Source: Amycolatopsis saalfeldensis
GTDB lineage: Bacteria > Actinomycetota > Actinomycetes > Mycobacteriales > Pseudonocardiaceae
NCBI RefSeq assembly: GCF_900110575.1
Contig: NZ_FOEF01000034.1
Coordinates: 1 to 58,832 of the forward strand
DNA length: 58,832 nt
Direction: 5' to 3'
Shown here: piece after piece, positions 23,676 to 32,800 of the stretch
How the letters are laid out: every line of letters begins with the position of its first letter
Numbering within the stretch: position 1 is the stretch's first letter
The notes under the pieces: generated by a model
Told to the model about the DNA's origin: nothing
Seen by the model: only the letters and a program-made list of their open reading frames with translations
Databases searched by the model: none
Position numbers and translations under genes: made by a program

Positions 23676-24331
23676 CGGGTGCTCACCGTCCTGTTGTCGC
23701 GCACGGGAATGGCAAGGGGGAACCGGTGGAGGACGTTCCATCGGTACACGCACTGGGCCGGGTCCTGCTGGACCTCGGCCAAGACGATCGAGTCGACTGT
23801 CAGCGTCGCGTGACTGGGCCGGATTCGCCGCAATTGGCGTTGCAGGGTATCGGTTTCCTGTTCTCCGTGTGCGTAGGCGACGGCCATGTGCCCAGGGGTG
23901 GAGTCGTGGCCGATCGAGTCCTGCCCGCATATCGTGGCGATGATCGTGCGGGCACGGTTCACAAGATCGTTGAACGGCTCGTCGTAGTGGACGTCGGCGA
24001 GGACACCTGTGTTGTAGGCCAGGAGGGAGCCGAGCAGCAGACTGAACGAGGGCAGCGAGGCGAACAGGCCCGCCAGCTCCTCGATCAGCCTCGTCCGGGC
24101 CGCCGGCCCGACAGGCTCACGGGCGAGCCCGTGGTTGATCGACTGCACGGTCAGGTGAACCCATTCGTCGGGGACAGGCCGGTCGGTGGCCGGATGTTGC
24201 TTCAAGAGCGTGCGGATTCGGGTGAGCATGATCGCGAGATCGTCATCGCGGTGGAGGTCGGGCGTGACGAGCAGGTTCAGCTCTCGATGCCCCCGCGGCC
24301 ACAGCCGCTCGGGCTGGAATGCGCTTTTCAC
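23672..24331 (-). CDS. 2H phosphoesterase-like protein (2'-5' RNA ligase family)
   Basis: The 219-residue protein has one good 2H motif, His59-Leu-Thr61 (DEWVHLTVQS), and a second, degenerate one, His-Met-Ala (TPGHMAVAYAHG), where the hydroxyl residue is Ala. Family members act on 2',3'- or 2',5'-linked RNA and oligonucleotide ends; the change may lower or alter activity. GTG 24331 is preceded by GGGAT; longer in-frame extensions are arginine-rich shadows. The stop overlaps the next gene start by GTGA. The pairing of a 2H and an EEP enzyme in one coupled unit suggests two steps on one phosphodiester substrate. Confidence 0.75.
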   Translation of the reverse strand: MKSAFQPERLWPRGHRELNLLVTPDLHRDDDLAIMLTRIRTLLKQHPATDRPVPDEWVHLTVQSINHGLAREPVGPAARTRLIEELAGLFASLPSFSLLLGSLLAYNTGVLADVHYDEPFNDLVNRARTIIATICGQDSIGHDSTPGHMAVAYAHGEQETDTLQRQLRRIRPSHATLTVDSIVLAEVQQDPAQCVYRWNVLHRFPLAIPVRDNRTVSTR

Positions 24332-24456
24332 TGCAGTACGGATCCCTGTTCGTCGGTAGGTGCGATGACGTCGATGATCAATAACTGGAGGGACTCGCCT
24401 TTGGCCAGCACGGCGGCTCGTGTCCTCAGTGGACTTACATCCCAGTGATGGGTTCG

Positions 24457-25389
24457 TCAGCGGCTCGCGAGCCGGGTGCGCAGTTCCGGCACATTCACGA
24501 CCGTCCTGAGCGGAAGGTGGTCCGATGCCTTGCGCGCAACGTCGGTGACGACGGGGGAGCAGCCGACGATCGCGGGCAAGACCGCGGTGCTCACCCAGGC
24601 CAGATCGATCCGCCGGAGCCCGTGCGGCCCGTTGGGGTACCAGTGTCCGATTGTCGGCTCCCAGGTCCCGCCGAGGGCTGCGGCGGCGTCGTGCAGCAGA
24701 CCCCCGTAGGAGAGGGACTGCGCGGGGCGCCGGTCGGCGCGAACGTTGATGATCTCGCCGGTGGCCGGGTCCTCGTCCCAGAGACACTGGAACACCTGCT
24801 GCGGATCGGGGTCTTTGCCCGTGTACGGCTCGGGGTCGTAGAACTCCCCGGCCGTGGTGCGGGCGTTGGACAGGCTGTTGAAGTCGCCGCAGAAGATCAA
24901 CGCGTCTCGCGTGTAGCCGCTCGTCGCCGCCAGCACGAGTCGCTCGGACTCGTTGACGCGTGTGCTTTTTCCCAAGGACGGGGCCTGATAGCTGGCGACC
25001 GAGACTTCGATGCCGTCGATCTCGACCGTGCCGACGACCATCGCGTGCCAGAGTTCGCCGTGGCCGTAGAAACGCCAGGTTCCTTCCACGGGAGAGACCC
25101 GCTCGGGATCCCACAGGACTGCGGCGTGCATGTCGTGGGAGCCGTAGGCGGCGGCGACGTTTCCGGGCTCGTACTCGCACTCCAAGCCGGTTTCCCGTGC
25201 CAGAGACCGGACCCGGGTCATCAGCTCTGCCCGATCGGGAGCGTAGATCTCCTGCAGCAACGCCACCGACGGGCGCTCGTCACGTAGCACCTGTTCGACC
25301 AGCGGTGCACGTTCTGCTGCTTTGCCTGGCCGGATGTACTCGGCCACGTTCCAGCTGAGCACTGTCGCGGTCGTACGATCTTCCTGCAC
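24457..25389 (-). CDS. EEP family phosphoesterase
   Basis: The 310-residue protein shows a full set of EEP motifs: LSWNVAEY (Asn), VALLQEIYAP (Glu), LIFCGDFNSLS (Asp, Asn), a RIDLAWVS segment and ASDHLPLRTV (Asp-His). Mg2+-dependent cleavage of phosphodiester bonds in the cytoplasm is expected. The GTG start lies 42 bases after the antiporter stop, so it is probably part of the operon that runs from the aldolase to the last EEP gene. It is clearly different from the other two EEP proteins and therefore not a recent duplicate. Confidence 0.85.
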   Translation of the reverse strand: MQEDRTTATVLSWNVAEYIRPGKAAERAPLVEQVLRDERPSVALLQEIYAPDRAELMTRVRSLARETGLECEYEPGNVAAAYGSHDMHAAVLWDPERVSPVEGTWRFYGHGELWHAMVVGTVEIDGIEVSVASYQAPSLGKSTRVNESERLVLAATSGYTRDALIFCGDFNSLSNARTTAGEFYDPEPYTGKDPDPQQVFQCLWDEDPATGEIINVRADRRPAQSLSYGGLLHDAAAALGGTWEPTIGHWYPNGPHGLRRIDLAWVSTAVLPAIVGCSPVVTDVARKASDHLPLRTVVNVPELRTRLASR

Positions 25390-25431
25390 GTTCGGTTCCC
25401 CACCCTTGTTCGGTTGGTGTCGACGGATCCG

Positions 25432-26832
25432 TCAACAGCCGGGTTGACCCAGATGAATGTCGAGAGCATCACGCTGTTCACCTCGTCGGAACAGCTTCAC
25501 CAGCGGCACTGCCATTGCGGTCGTCACCAGCGTCATCAGCACCAGGATCGCGAACAACGCCGGGCTTAGAATGCCCAGCTGGCGCCCAACGTCGAGCACG
25601 ACCAGCTCGGTCAGGCCACGGCAGTTCATCAGCGCACCGATCTGTCCGGCCGTCCGCGCCGGAGCGCCCATCGCGCGAGCGCTGAGCACGGCCCCGCCAA
25701 ACTTGCCTAGGACCGCGACCGCGACGACCAGAACACACCATCCCCAGAGACTGCCGTCAATGCCGAGCAGCCGCAGGTCGGTGCTCAGCCCGCTGATCGC
25801 GAAGAACAAGGGGAGCAGCAGGGTCTTCGTCACGCCGCCGATCATCGACGTCACCCGTTTGGCGACGACGGACTCACGTGGCAGTGCAAGTCCGAACAGG
25901 AACGCACCGAAAATCGCGTGCACACCGATCCACTCGGTGCAGGTCGCGGCCACTAGAACCCCGACGAGGACCAGGTGCAGCGCCCCGCGTCCGCCGGCGC
26001 CGCCGTCCGCGCCGAGCAGCCGGCCCAGCGCCGGACGCAACGCCCACAGCACGCCGGCGAAGGCGGCGGTGAGCACGATGGTCACCAGCACTCCCAGCAC
26101 CGACGACGCGGTGGCCACGGCGACGACCAAGGCCAGCAGAATCCAGGCGGTTACGTCGTCTACCAGCGCGCAGGTCATCACGAGCGCCCCGATCCGCTGG
26201 TGGTACATCCCCAGGTCCAGCAAGATCCGCGCAAGCACCGGCAGCGCGGTGATGCTCAACGCGACCCCGAGGAACAACGCGAACGGGAGGAACCCGACCC
26301 CAGGCGGGGAGAACCGGGCGAAGGCGGCAACGGCGAGCAGCACACCGAGCAGGAACGGCGCCGCGATGCTGACATGGCTGACCACGAGCGCGAGGCGCCC
26401 GCGGCCACGGAGGCGGGCGACGTCGAGTTCGAGCCCGGCGAGGAACACGAACAGCACCACGCCGATCTGGGCGAGTACCTGCAACTGGGCGAGCGTGGGA
26501 TCCGGGATCAGCCACTGCCGTGCCGCTGGAGACACCGAGCTCAGTAGCGTCGGGCCGAGCAGGATTCCCGCAGCGATCTCACCGACAACCGCTGGCTGCC
26601 CCACCTTCGCGACGAGCGTTCCGACTGCCTTGCACACGACTACGATCAGCGCGATCGCCAAGAACAGCCGCGCATACGGGTGCACGGTCGCCGCGATCGA
26701 CATGGCCCGGCCTCGCCCGCCGCCGACCGCAATAAGCAGCGCGGTGGCGGCCGCCGCGGGCAGGACGACCAGGCTCAGATAGATCACGACCGTGCGGGTA
26801 CCGCTGACTCGTCCAGTGCGGGTGGCGGTCAT
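25432..26832 (-). CDS. Kef-type cation/proton antiporter (CPA2 family)
   Basis: The 466-residue integral membrane protein has about 12-13 hydrophobic helices. The core matches CPA2 antiporters: VGEIAAGILLGPTLL, the FLAGLELDV segment, and the ALVDDVTAW helix with the Asp-Asp pair that carries ions. No C-terminal NAD- or nucleotide-binding (TrkA-N) domain is present, so it is a short type. It would exchange Na+ or K+ for H+ in the cell membrane. Similar short antiporters often accompany antibiotic gene clusters. Its ATG lies 25 bases after the aminotransferase stop. Confidence 0.9.
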   Translation of the reverse strand: MTATRTGRVSGTRTVVIYLSLVVLPAAAATALLIAVGGGRGRAMSIAATVHPYARLFLAIALIVVVCKAVGTLVAKVGQPAVVGEIAAGILLGPTLLSSVSPAARQWLIPDPTLAQLQVLAQIGVVLFVFLAGLELDVARLRGRGRLALVVSHVSIAAPFLLGVLLAVAAFARFSPPGVGFLPFALFLGVALSITALPVLARILLDLGMYHQRIGALVMTCALVDDVTAWILLALVVAVATASSVLGVLVTIVLTAAFAGVLWALRPALGRLLGADGGAGGRGALHLVLVGVLVAATCTEWIGVHAIFGAFLFGLALPRESVVAKRVTSMIGGVTKTLLLPLFFAISGLSTDLRLLGIDGSLWGWCVLVVAVAVLGKFGGAVLSARAMGAPARTAGQIGALMNCRGLTELVVLDVGRQLGILSPALFAILVLMTLVTTAMAVPLVKLFRRGEQRDALDIHLGQPGC

Positions 26833-26857
26833 GACGTTCCCTCGCTTATCCCTGTTA

Positions 26858-27898
26858 TCACAGCGACTTCACCCGCCGTGCCGCTTCGCGGACGATCTGG
26901 TCGGACTGGGCGATGCAGAGCCGGACCGTGTCGGGTGCGCTGTTGAACACGACTCCCGGCATGCCGACGACTCCCGCGTCGGCCAGCCGCTGCCAGGCGT
27001 CGGATCCATCGCGGGTGCGCACGAACACGTACGTGCCATCAGCGGCGGCGACGGCGATCAGGCCGCGGGATGCGGCGACGGCGTCGAGCAGTTCCCCGCG
27101 CAGGTCATCGAACCTGGCGATCCGGGTATCGAGTTCGTCCTGAGTGGCTGGGTTGGACAGGATCCGCTTCGCCAGGTGCTGGCCGGGACGGCTGCTCGAC
27201 ATCGACAGGTGCGTTTTGACCCGCGTAGCCGCGGCGAGCATCGCGGGGTCGGTGGCCACCAGGCAGCCGACGCGCGCGCCAGGCAGGCGCAGCAGCTTGG
27301 ACAGGCTGAAGACGAGGATGTCGTGGGCGGCGAGTTCGGCGGTGAGATCCGCGATGCGCCTGCCGGCCAGCGACATGTGGGAGATGTCCCAAACGGTCCA
27401 GCCGTCGTCCCGCACGGAGATGCCGGGCGTGGTGATGATCCCGGTCGGGTTGTGAGGGGTGCACACGACGACCGGTTCGCCCGCCCGGCGGCGAGGCGGG
27501 ACGCCGGGGACGTCGTAGTGCACCACCCGCAGGCCGACGAGCCGTGCCAGCTGCTCGAAGCCGGGGAAGGCCGGCCGCGGCAGCAAGACGGTGTCACCGG
27601 GATCTGCGACGCAGGTCAAGGCCAGGAACAGCGCTTCGCTGCCACCGGTGGTCACCAAGACCTGATCGCCGGCCACCCCGATCAGGGCGCCGAGGATCGC
27701 GCGCAGTTCGGGATCGCCGGCGACCCCGCCGTAGGAGCTGAGCTCGTCGGCGCTCAGGCCGGGTTGCGCCAGCATCGGGACGGCGGTGGCCAGCGGGGGC
27801 GAGTTGTCCCCGCGCAGGTCGAGCTGACCGGCGGGGACGACATCGTCGTAGTCGTAGGTCACCACCGCGGCGGCGCGATGACTGATGCAGGTGTGCAT
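26858..27898 (-). CDS. PLP-dependent aminotransferase, class I/II
   Basis: The 346-residue protein is a fold-type I transaminase: GGSEALFLALT phosphate-binding turn, CTPHNPTG with Asn150, Asp171 in WDISHM, and Lys201 in SLSKLLRLPGARVG, which would hold the cofactor. It is somewhat short for the family. The ATG at 27898 follows the aldolase stop at 27901 with a two-base gap, so the two are coupled, and the aldolase product (a 2-oxo acid) would be a natural amino acceptor. The N-terminal decoration differs from the HisC-like aminotransferase at 55195. Substrate unknown. Confidence 0.85.
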   Translation of the reverse strand: MHTCISHRAAAVVTYDYDDVVPAGQLDLRGDNSPPLATAVPMLAQPGLSADELSSYGGVAGDPELRAILGALIGVAGDQVLVTTGGSEALFLALTCVADPGDTVLLPRPAFPGFEQLARLVGLRVVHYDVPGVPPRRRAGEPVVVCTPHNPTGIITTPGISVRDDGWTVWDISHMSLAGRRIADLTAELAAHDILVFSLSKLLRLPGARVGCLVATDPAMLAAATRVKTHLSMSSSRPGQHLAKRILSNPATQDELDTRIARFDDLRGELLDAVAASRGLIAVAAADGTYVFVRTRDGSDAWQRLADAGVVGMPGVVFNSAPDTVRLCIAQSDQIVREAARRVKSL

Positions 27899-27900
27899 GC

Positions 27901-28947
27901 TCAGCGCTCCGGATGCCCGGCTTGCCACGCTGCGTGCAGGTCGTCCGGGCGCAGCGAAGCCAGCTGGGCATGGACTGTCACCAGCCACAACGCGGCGAGT
28001 TCGACGTCGATGTGCTCGTCGTCGGCGAACTGCCGCAGGGCCTGCTCTTCCACCGGGGTCAAGTTCAGCGCCGCGCAGGCCGCGGGCACGAGGGTCCCCG
28101 GCGGACGTCCTGTGACCGTGCCCAGCCGATTCCGGCTCGCCAAGAAGCCTGGGAGCGTGGCTGGCGCCGGATGTCCAGGCAGGCGATGGCGCAGCAGCAC
28201 CAGCTCGGTGGCGAGGTTGCCGGCCCCGGGCCCCAGGCCGAGCAGGGCGCAGTCGATGTGGGTGGCGCCGGCGTCCACGGCGGCCAGCGCGTTGGCGTAG
28301 GCGAGGCTCAGGGGGTTGCGGGCATGGAACCCGAGCTCGGCGTCGAGGGTGTCGGTCAGCCGGTTCACGAGCTCCTCGACTTGATAGGGCAGCAGCGCCC
28401 CGCAGGTGTCGGCGACGAAGAGAACGTCGGGGCTTGCCTGCGCCTGGATGGATTCGCTGTGGCGGCACAACTCGGAGATGGTGTATCGGGAGGCAAGGGT
28501 GACCGAGACCGTGGTGGTAAGCCCGGCCTCGCGCGCCCGCGCAGCCAGCACCACGATGCTCGAGAGCCAGGCCGGGTGATATTCCAGCCGCAGCGTGGCC
28601 AGCCCGGCCTGCACGTACGGCGCGAAGTCCAGCACCTGCTCGAGTGTTCGGGGGTGCACCGTCGCTGCCAGCCGCAAGCCGGGATGCCGGGCGGCGGCGA
28701 CGTCGTCCGGGGTCAGGAAGCTGCCGACATCGGGGACGGTCGTGGAGTGCCCCGGCAGAGTACCGCCGAGGTAGCCGAGGTCGACCATGTCCACGCCGAG
28801 TGAGGAGAGCGCTGCCGGCACCGTGCTGTAGACATCTGCAGGCCAGCGGAAGCCGGCGTCAGCTCCGCCGTCACGTAAGGTGACGTCGAGCAAGGTGCCC
28901 ATGAAGTCGGTGCGGCACCGCAGCGGGTGGGCGAACTTGTCGTACAT
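27901..28947 (-). CDS. DRE-TIM barrel aldolase-like protein (HMGL / 4-hydroxy-2-oxovalerate aldolase relative)
   Basis: The 348-residue protein has the DRE-TIM signature LLDVTLRDGG (Asp21, Arg25, Asp26), repeated beta/alpha units, and a C-terminal segment, LGFHARNPLSLAYANALAAV then IDCALLGLGPGAGN, that follows the aldolase pattern GFHGHHNLSLAxAN and GLGxGAGN. In that pattern two His residues bind the divalent metal; here the second is replaced (HAR instead of HGH). Carbon-carbon bond formation or cleavage of a 2-oxo acid is likely, but the metal site is unusual. The ATG shares its first base with the stop of the upstream frameshifted gene (TGATG). Confidence 0.75.
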   Translation of the reverse strand: MYDKFAHPLRCRTDFMGTLLDVTLRDGGADAGFRWPADVYSTVPAALSSLGVDMVDLGYLGGTLPGHSTTVPDVGSFLTPDDVAAARHPGLRLAATVHPRTLEQVLDFAPYVQAGLATLRLEYHPAWLSSIVVLAARAREAGLTTTVSVTLASRYTISELCRHSESIQAQASPDVLFVADTCGALLPYQVEELVNRLTDTLDAELGFHARNPLSLAYANALAAVDAGATHIDCALLGLGPGAGNLATELVLLRHRLPGHPAPATLPGFLASRNRLGTVTGRPPGTLVPAACAALNLTPVEEQALRQFADDEHIDVELAALWLVTVHAQLASLRPDDLHAAWQAGHPER

Positions 28948-29191
28948 CAGATCCTCGGACTGTGGTCATGACGGCGGATGGCGGCGAAGCGGTAGAGGGT
29001 CTCGAGTTCCGGTTTCCGGTGTCCAAGCCAGGCTGAGAGTTCGAGTGCCGTCTGAAAGTCGCCCTTGCCCCACCAGTCCCAGCGCGGCACAGCGAGATGG
29101 CGCCCGCGTCGGGAAACGGATACTCGGACAAACCCTGGTAGGGCCGGGCTTCCGATTCTTTTCCGTGGGCCACCATCTCGCTGTGGATCAT
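28947..29191 (-). pseudogene. Small first gene of the aldolase operon, broken by one frameshift
   Basis: From ATG 29191 (or 29176) a frame encodes HGKESEARPYQGLSEYPFPD and then loses sense near 29085-29100. The next frame continues with RWDWWGKGDFQTALELSAWL and ELETLYRFAAIRRH and stops at 28947, in TGATG overlap with the aldolase ATG. The protein-like composition and the coupling show that this was an 80-odd-residue gene in the operon. A one-base insertion or deletion separates the halves. It is either a real mutation, a programmed frameshift, or a sequencing error. I do not recognise the family. Confidence 0.6.
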
Positions 29192-29813
29192 GGGGTCGCA
29201 GCTCGGAAACGGCGTGCCGAACGCAACTCCACCTGATCGGTTCGCTTGTCCAGCAACGTTTTGTCAATCGCTTGCGCGTTGCTGGTGCGTGGTCGTGGTG
29301 TCGGGAAGTCGCACGAGCTACGGATGGTGTTACGGCCACGATTGCCGTTCACCGATTTTGTGACGTGGCGCTACACAGCCAATTTCACTCCCGGTAAGTC
29401 CATGGCGAACGTGGCCGCACACCGGTGGAGCCGTTCCGCGAGGCCTGCCGGGGCTGCTGGCCAGCCATGGAGTGACGGCGAGCCCTGGTGGCGGTGCGCC
29501 TGCCGATGTTCCGGCTTCCTCACGTCGTCACGCCTTCCTGTCGCGGGCCAGCGGTGCACGGCGGCCGCCCGGGGATCGGGGGCACCTCGGGTGGCCGCCG
29601 TGCGTGCGGCTCCGCCTGGACGGGCACCGCGTTGTGTTCGTGCGGCTTCTACCCTGCAACGGATCACTGCGGCGCGACAGCGGCTGGTGTCAAGGCCCGT
29701 CCCAGTGGCGTCAAGTTCGCCCTCGGCGCGGTGGAGACACAGCGAGTGGGAAGGTCGCTACGCTGGGACATCGCGAACGCCCGTCCTACCGTCGACTGCG
29801 AAGGAACGTGCTG
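29192..29813. other. Divergent promoter region of the aldolase and STAND genes
   Basis: I see no supported gene. The region must contain the promoters of both arms of the divergent locus. It is somewhat lower in GC around 29250-29400 (for example ttttgtcaatcgc, caatttcactcccgg) than the flanks. A GAAGGAAC ribosome site at its right end precedes the STAND gene. Confidence 0.5.
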
Positions 29814-32800
29814 GTGATACCGGTTGTCAAGTGGTCCGGCCGGGAGGCACGGGCACTGCGCAACGCCCGACGGATGGGGGTTCGCCAGTTCGCCAAACAC
29901 CTCGGCTACACCGCCGCCGCGGTGTCGTACTGGGAAGCACGCGGATCGGACGCCAACCTGCGCCAGAACACCCAGGAAGTGCTCGACGCCGATCTCGCAC
30001 TCGCTCCCGAAGACGTCCGGGGGCGCTTCGAACAAGCCTTGAAGGCGGACGAGGACGAGATGGACTCCGACACTCTCGGCACCAGTTCGTCCGCGCGGAC
30101 CCGAGACCTGCTTCCGCAGTTGCGGAACCAGTTCGCCCGCAGCCTGGACTACCAGGCGCCCGACGGTGCCACCGGCCGCGTGCGCGACTTTCTGCGCTCC
30201 TCGGCGCGGGTGTATCTCCTGGCCGGCCCGGCAGGGGTCGGCAAGACCCGGCTCGTCTACCAGCTCGTGACCGAGCTCGCCGGGGCAGCCGACTTCCAGC
30301 TCCACACAGTCGGATCATGGGAGTTTGGCAGCCTGGATCTGGCCGTGGAGATCCTGCGCTACAGCTCCGTGCCGAAGGAGAACGACGCCCTGCTGACACT
30401 GGAGGCCGAAAGCGCTCGGCTGCGCCGGCCTTGCCTCGTCGTGATCGACGGGATCAGCTCCCAGAGCCAGTTCGATCGGGTTGGTCGCCAGCTCGACACC
30501 ATCCTTCGCCAGGTGACCACGGGCTGGCTGAGGTTCCTGCTGGTCCTGCGCACCCCGCCGGCCGTGGAGACCAGGGCCCATCCAGTGCTCAACGCCGCCA
30601 TCTTCGACCCGCCATCCGGTCGGGACCAGGGACCGCAGCATCTGCTCGGCCCCTGGGACATGGTCACGGCCCGGCAGATCTGGAACTCTTCCCGCGCCGG
30701 CGACGGCCCGCCGTTCGAGCACCTTCCCGCGTCGGTCCAGCAGCTGACACGGCTCCCGCTCTACATGCAGCTGGTACTGACCTCCGGGGACGGGACCGCC
30801 GCCGCGGACGGCAACGCCTATCGGCTCATCGACCACTGCGTCCACGCGATCCTGCGCGCCGAAGGCCAGGACAGCGAGTCCGTGATCGCCGAGCTGTCCG
30901 ACATCGCCGCCCGCCAGACCGCCGACCTCGTCCCGGCCGGACTCACCGTCGGCGCGCTCAGAGAAGATCACGACACCCATCGGGACGAGCCCAGCCGGAT
31001 CTCGACAGCGGTACTGGTGCGCACCCCGGCGGGCCGTGTCGAATTCACCCACGACGTCCTGCGTGAATACTTTCTCGCCACCCGCATCGCGGGGCTGCTG
31101 CGTGATCGCGGCCGATTGGTTCCCACGGTCGGAGCGCTCAACCACCTGGCCGATCAGGCAGTGCACTCCGCCGCCGCCCGCACCCTCTTCGAGCTCGTGA
31201 TCCACTGCCTCGATGACGTCGACCGGGACCTGCTCGGTCTCGCCGCGATGTCCCCGACCATCGCGACCGGCACGACCCTGCCGCTCATGCTGGCCATCGC
31301 CGGAGACATCGGCAGGTTCGCCACCCCCGACGTCCTGCGCGCCTGCGCCCAGCGTTGTGACCAAGACACCGCCCTGGAACTGGCCCGAGCGCTACTCGCG
31401 ACCTCCGCGGTTTATCCCGCCCTGGGAAGCGACTGCCCACAGTGGCTGCTGAGCCTGCTGCGCCGGTTCGGCGCCGCGATCTGGCGCGCAGTGATGACCT
31501 TCATCGAGCTGAACCTCGACGCGGCGGCCGTGCGAATCCTGCTCGACCTCGCCGACCTCGACATGGGCGCGGAATCCATCTTCTTCGCCCGCTACTACTT
31601 CCTGTTCATCGGCGACGACAGCGTGACCAGCGGCGCATTGGAGCGCCTGCTCGAGCACCAAAGCTGGCGGGTGCGCGCCGGTCTCGCCGAAGCACTCCGC
31701 GACGAGCACTCTCCCCCGACTGGAACCAGCCGCACCGTCATGGACCGCCTCGTCGCCGACGCCGACTACAAAGTCCGCGCCGCGGCGGCGCTCAGCCTGC
31801 ACCGGGTCACCCCGGCACCCGCGCGTCGCTACCTCACCACCTTGCTGACCGACGAGAACTGGCATGTGCGCGAGCGAGTACTGCACGACCTGCTCACGGC
31901 ACCCCGCCCCCCTCGGATCCTCGCCGAACTCGCCGACACCGCGGCGGAGACCATCGCGGCGGAACCCAGCTGGACCCATTGTCCCGCCCACGTGCGGCCG
32001 ATGCTCCAGAGACTGCGCCTGACCCACGGACCTCATGACGCCGTCGACGACTCGGCCGCCACAGGGCAAGCGTTGTTCGCGATGCTGCGGGAAACCCGCA
32101 CCGGGTGGACCAGCCTGCCCAAGCCCGTGTTCACCGCAGTCGTCGAGATCGCGCGCCGGAGCCCGAACTGGCTGGTGGTGCGCGAGGCGGCAGCCCTCGA
32201 CGAACCGGTGGCGGCCGATCCGAAACCGGGCGGGCTGGACGACCCGCGGATGTACCGGGAATCCTTCCGGCGCCGCCGCGGCCACCGCTCACTCCAGGTG
32301 GCGCTCGATATGCACGACCTGGACGACGCGCTCATCGTCGCCCGCGCGGCAGGGCAGGCGGGCGTCGACTTCGTCGAGGTGGGAGATCCGCTGATCAAGC
32401 GCGTGGGACTGCGGGCCGTGGAGCGGGTGAAACGGGAGATTCCGGACGTGCTGGTGGTCGCGGAGATGATGTCCGCGGACTGGGGCCGCGACCAGGTCGT
32501 GCTGGCGGCCGAGGCGGGCGCGGACGTCGTCCAGCTGATCGGCCCGGCCACGATCGCCAGCGTGGCGGCCGCGGTGGAAGCCGGGCACCGGCTCGGCGTC
32601 CCCATCGTCCTGGACGCGCCCACCGCCCTGCTCACCCAGCCGTGGGTGGCTGCGATGGAACGCGCCGGCGTCGACGGATTCACGGTCACCACCAACATCG
32701 ACGTCGGCATCGGCAGCCGGCACTCCCTGGCGACCGCCCGGTCCATCCGTGGCTGGACCCAGCTTCCGGTCGCGGTGTCCGGCGGGTTCAGCGCCGCCGA

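Noticed and set aside
22569..23813. A 414-residue open frame on the plus strand
   Set aside because: It lies opposite the EEP gene with coupled start and conserved motifs, and shows no family features.
23672..25180. 2H protein of 502 residues
   Set aside because: The first 280 residues are antisense-like Arg-rich sequence overlapping the EEP gene at 24457 on the same strand in another frame; the real start is near 24331.
29246..31066. A 606-residue open frame on the plus strand
   Set aside because: Out of frame with the STAND protein and full of Arg/Pro, so it is a shadow.
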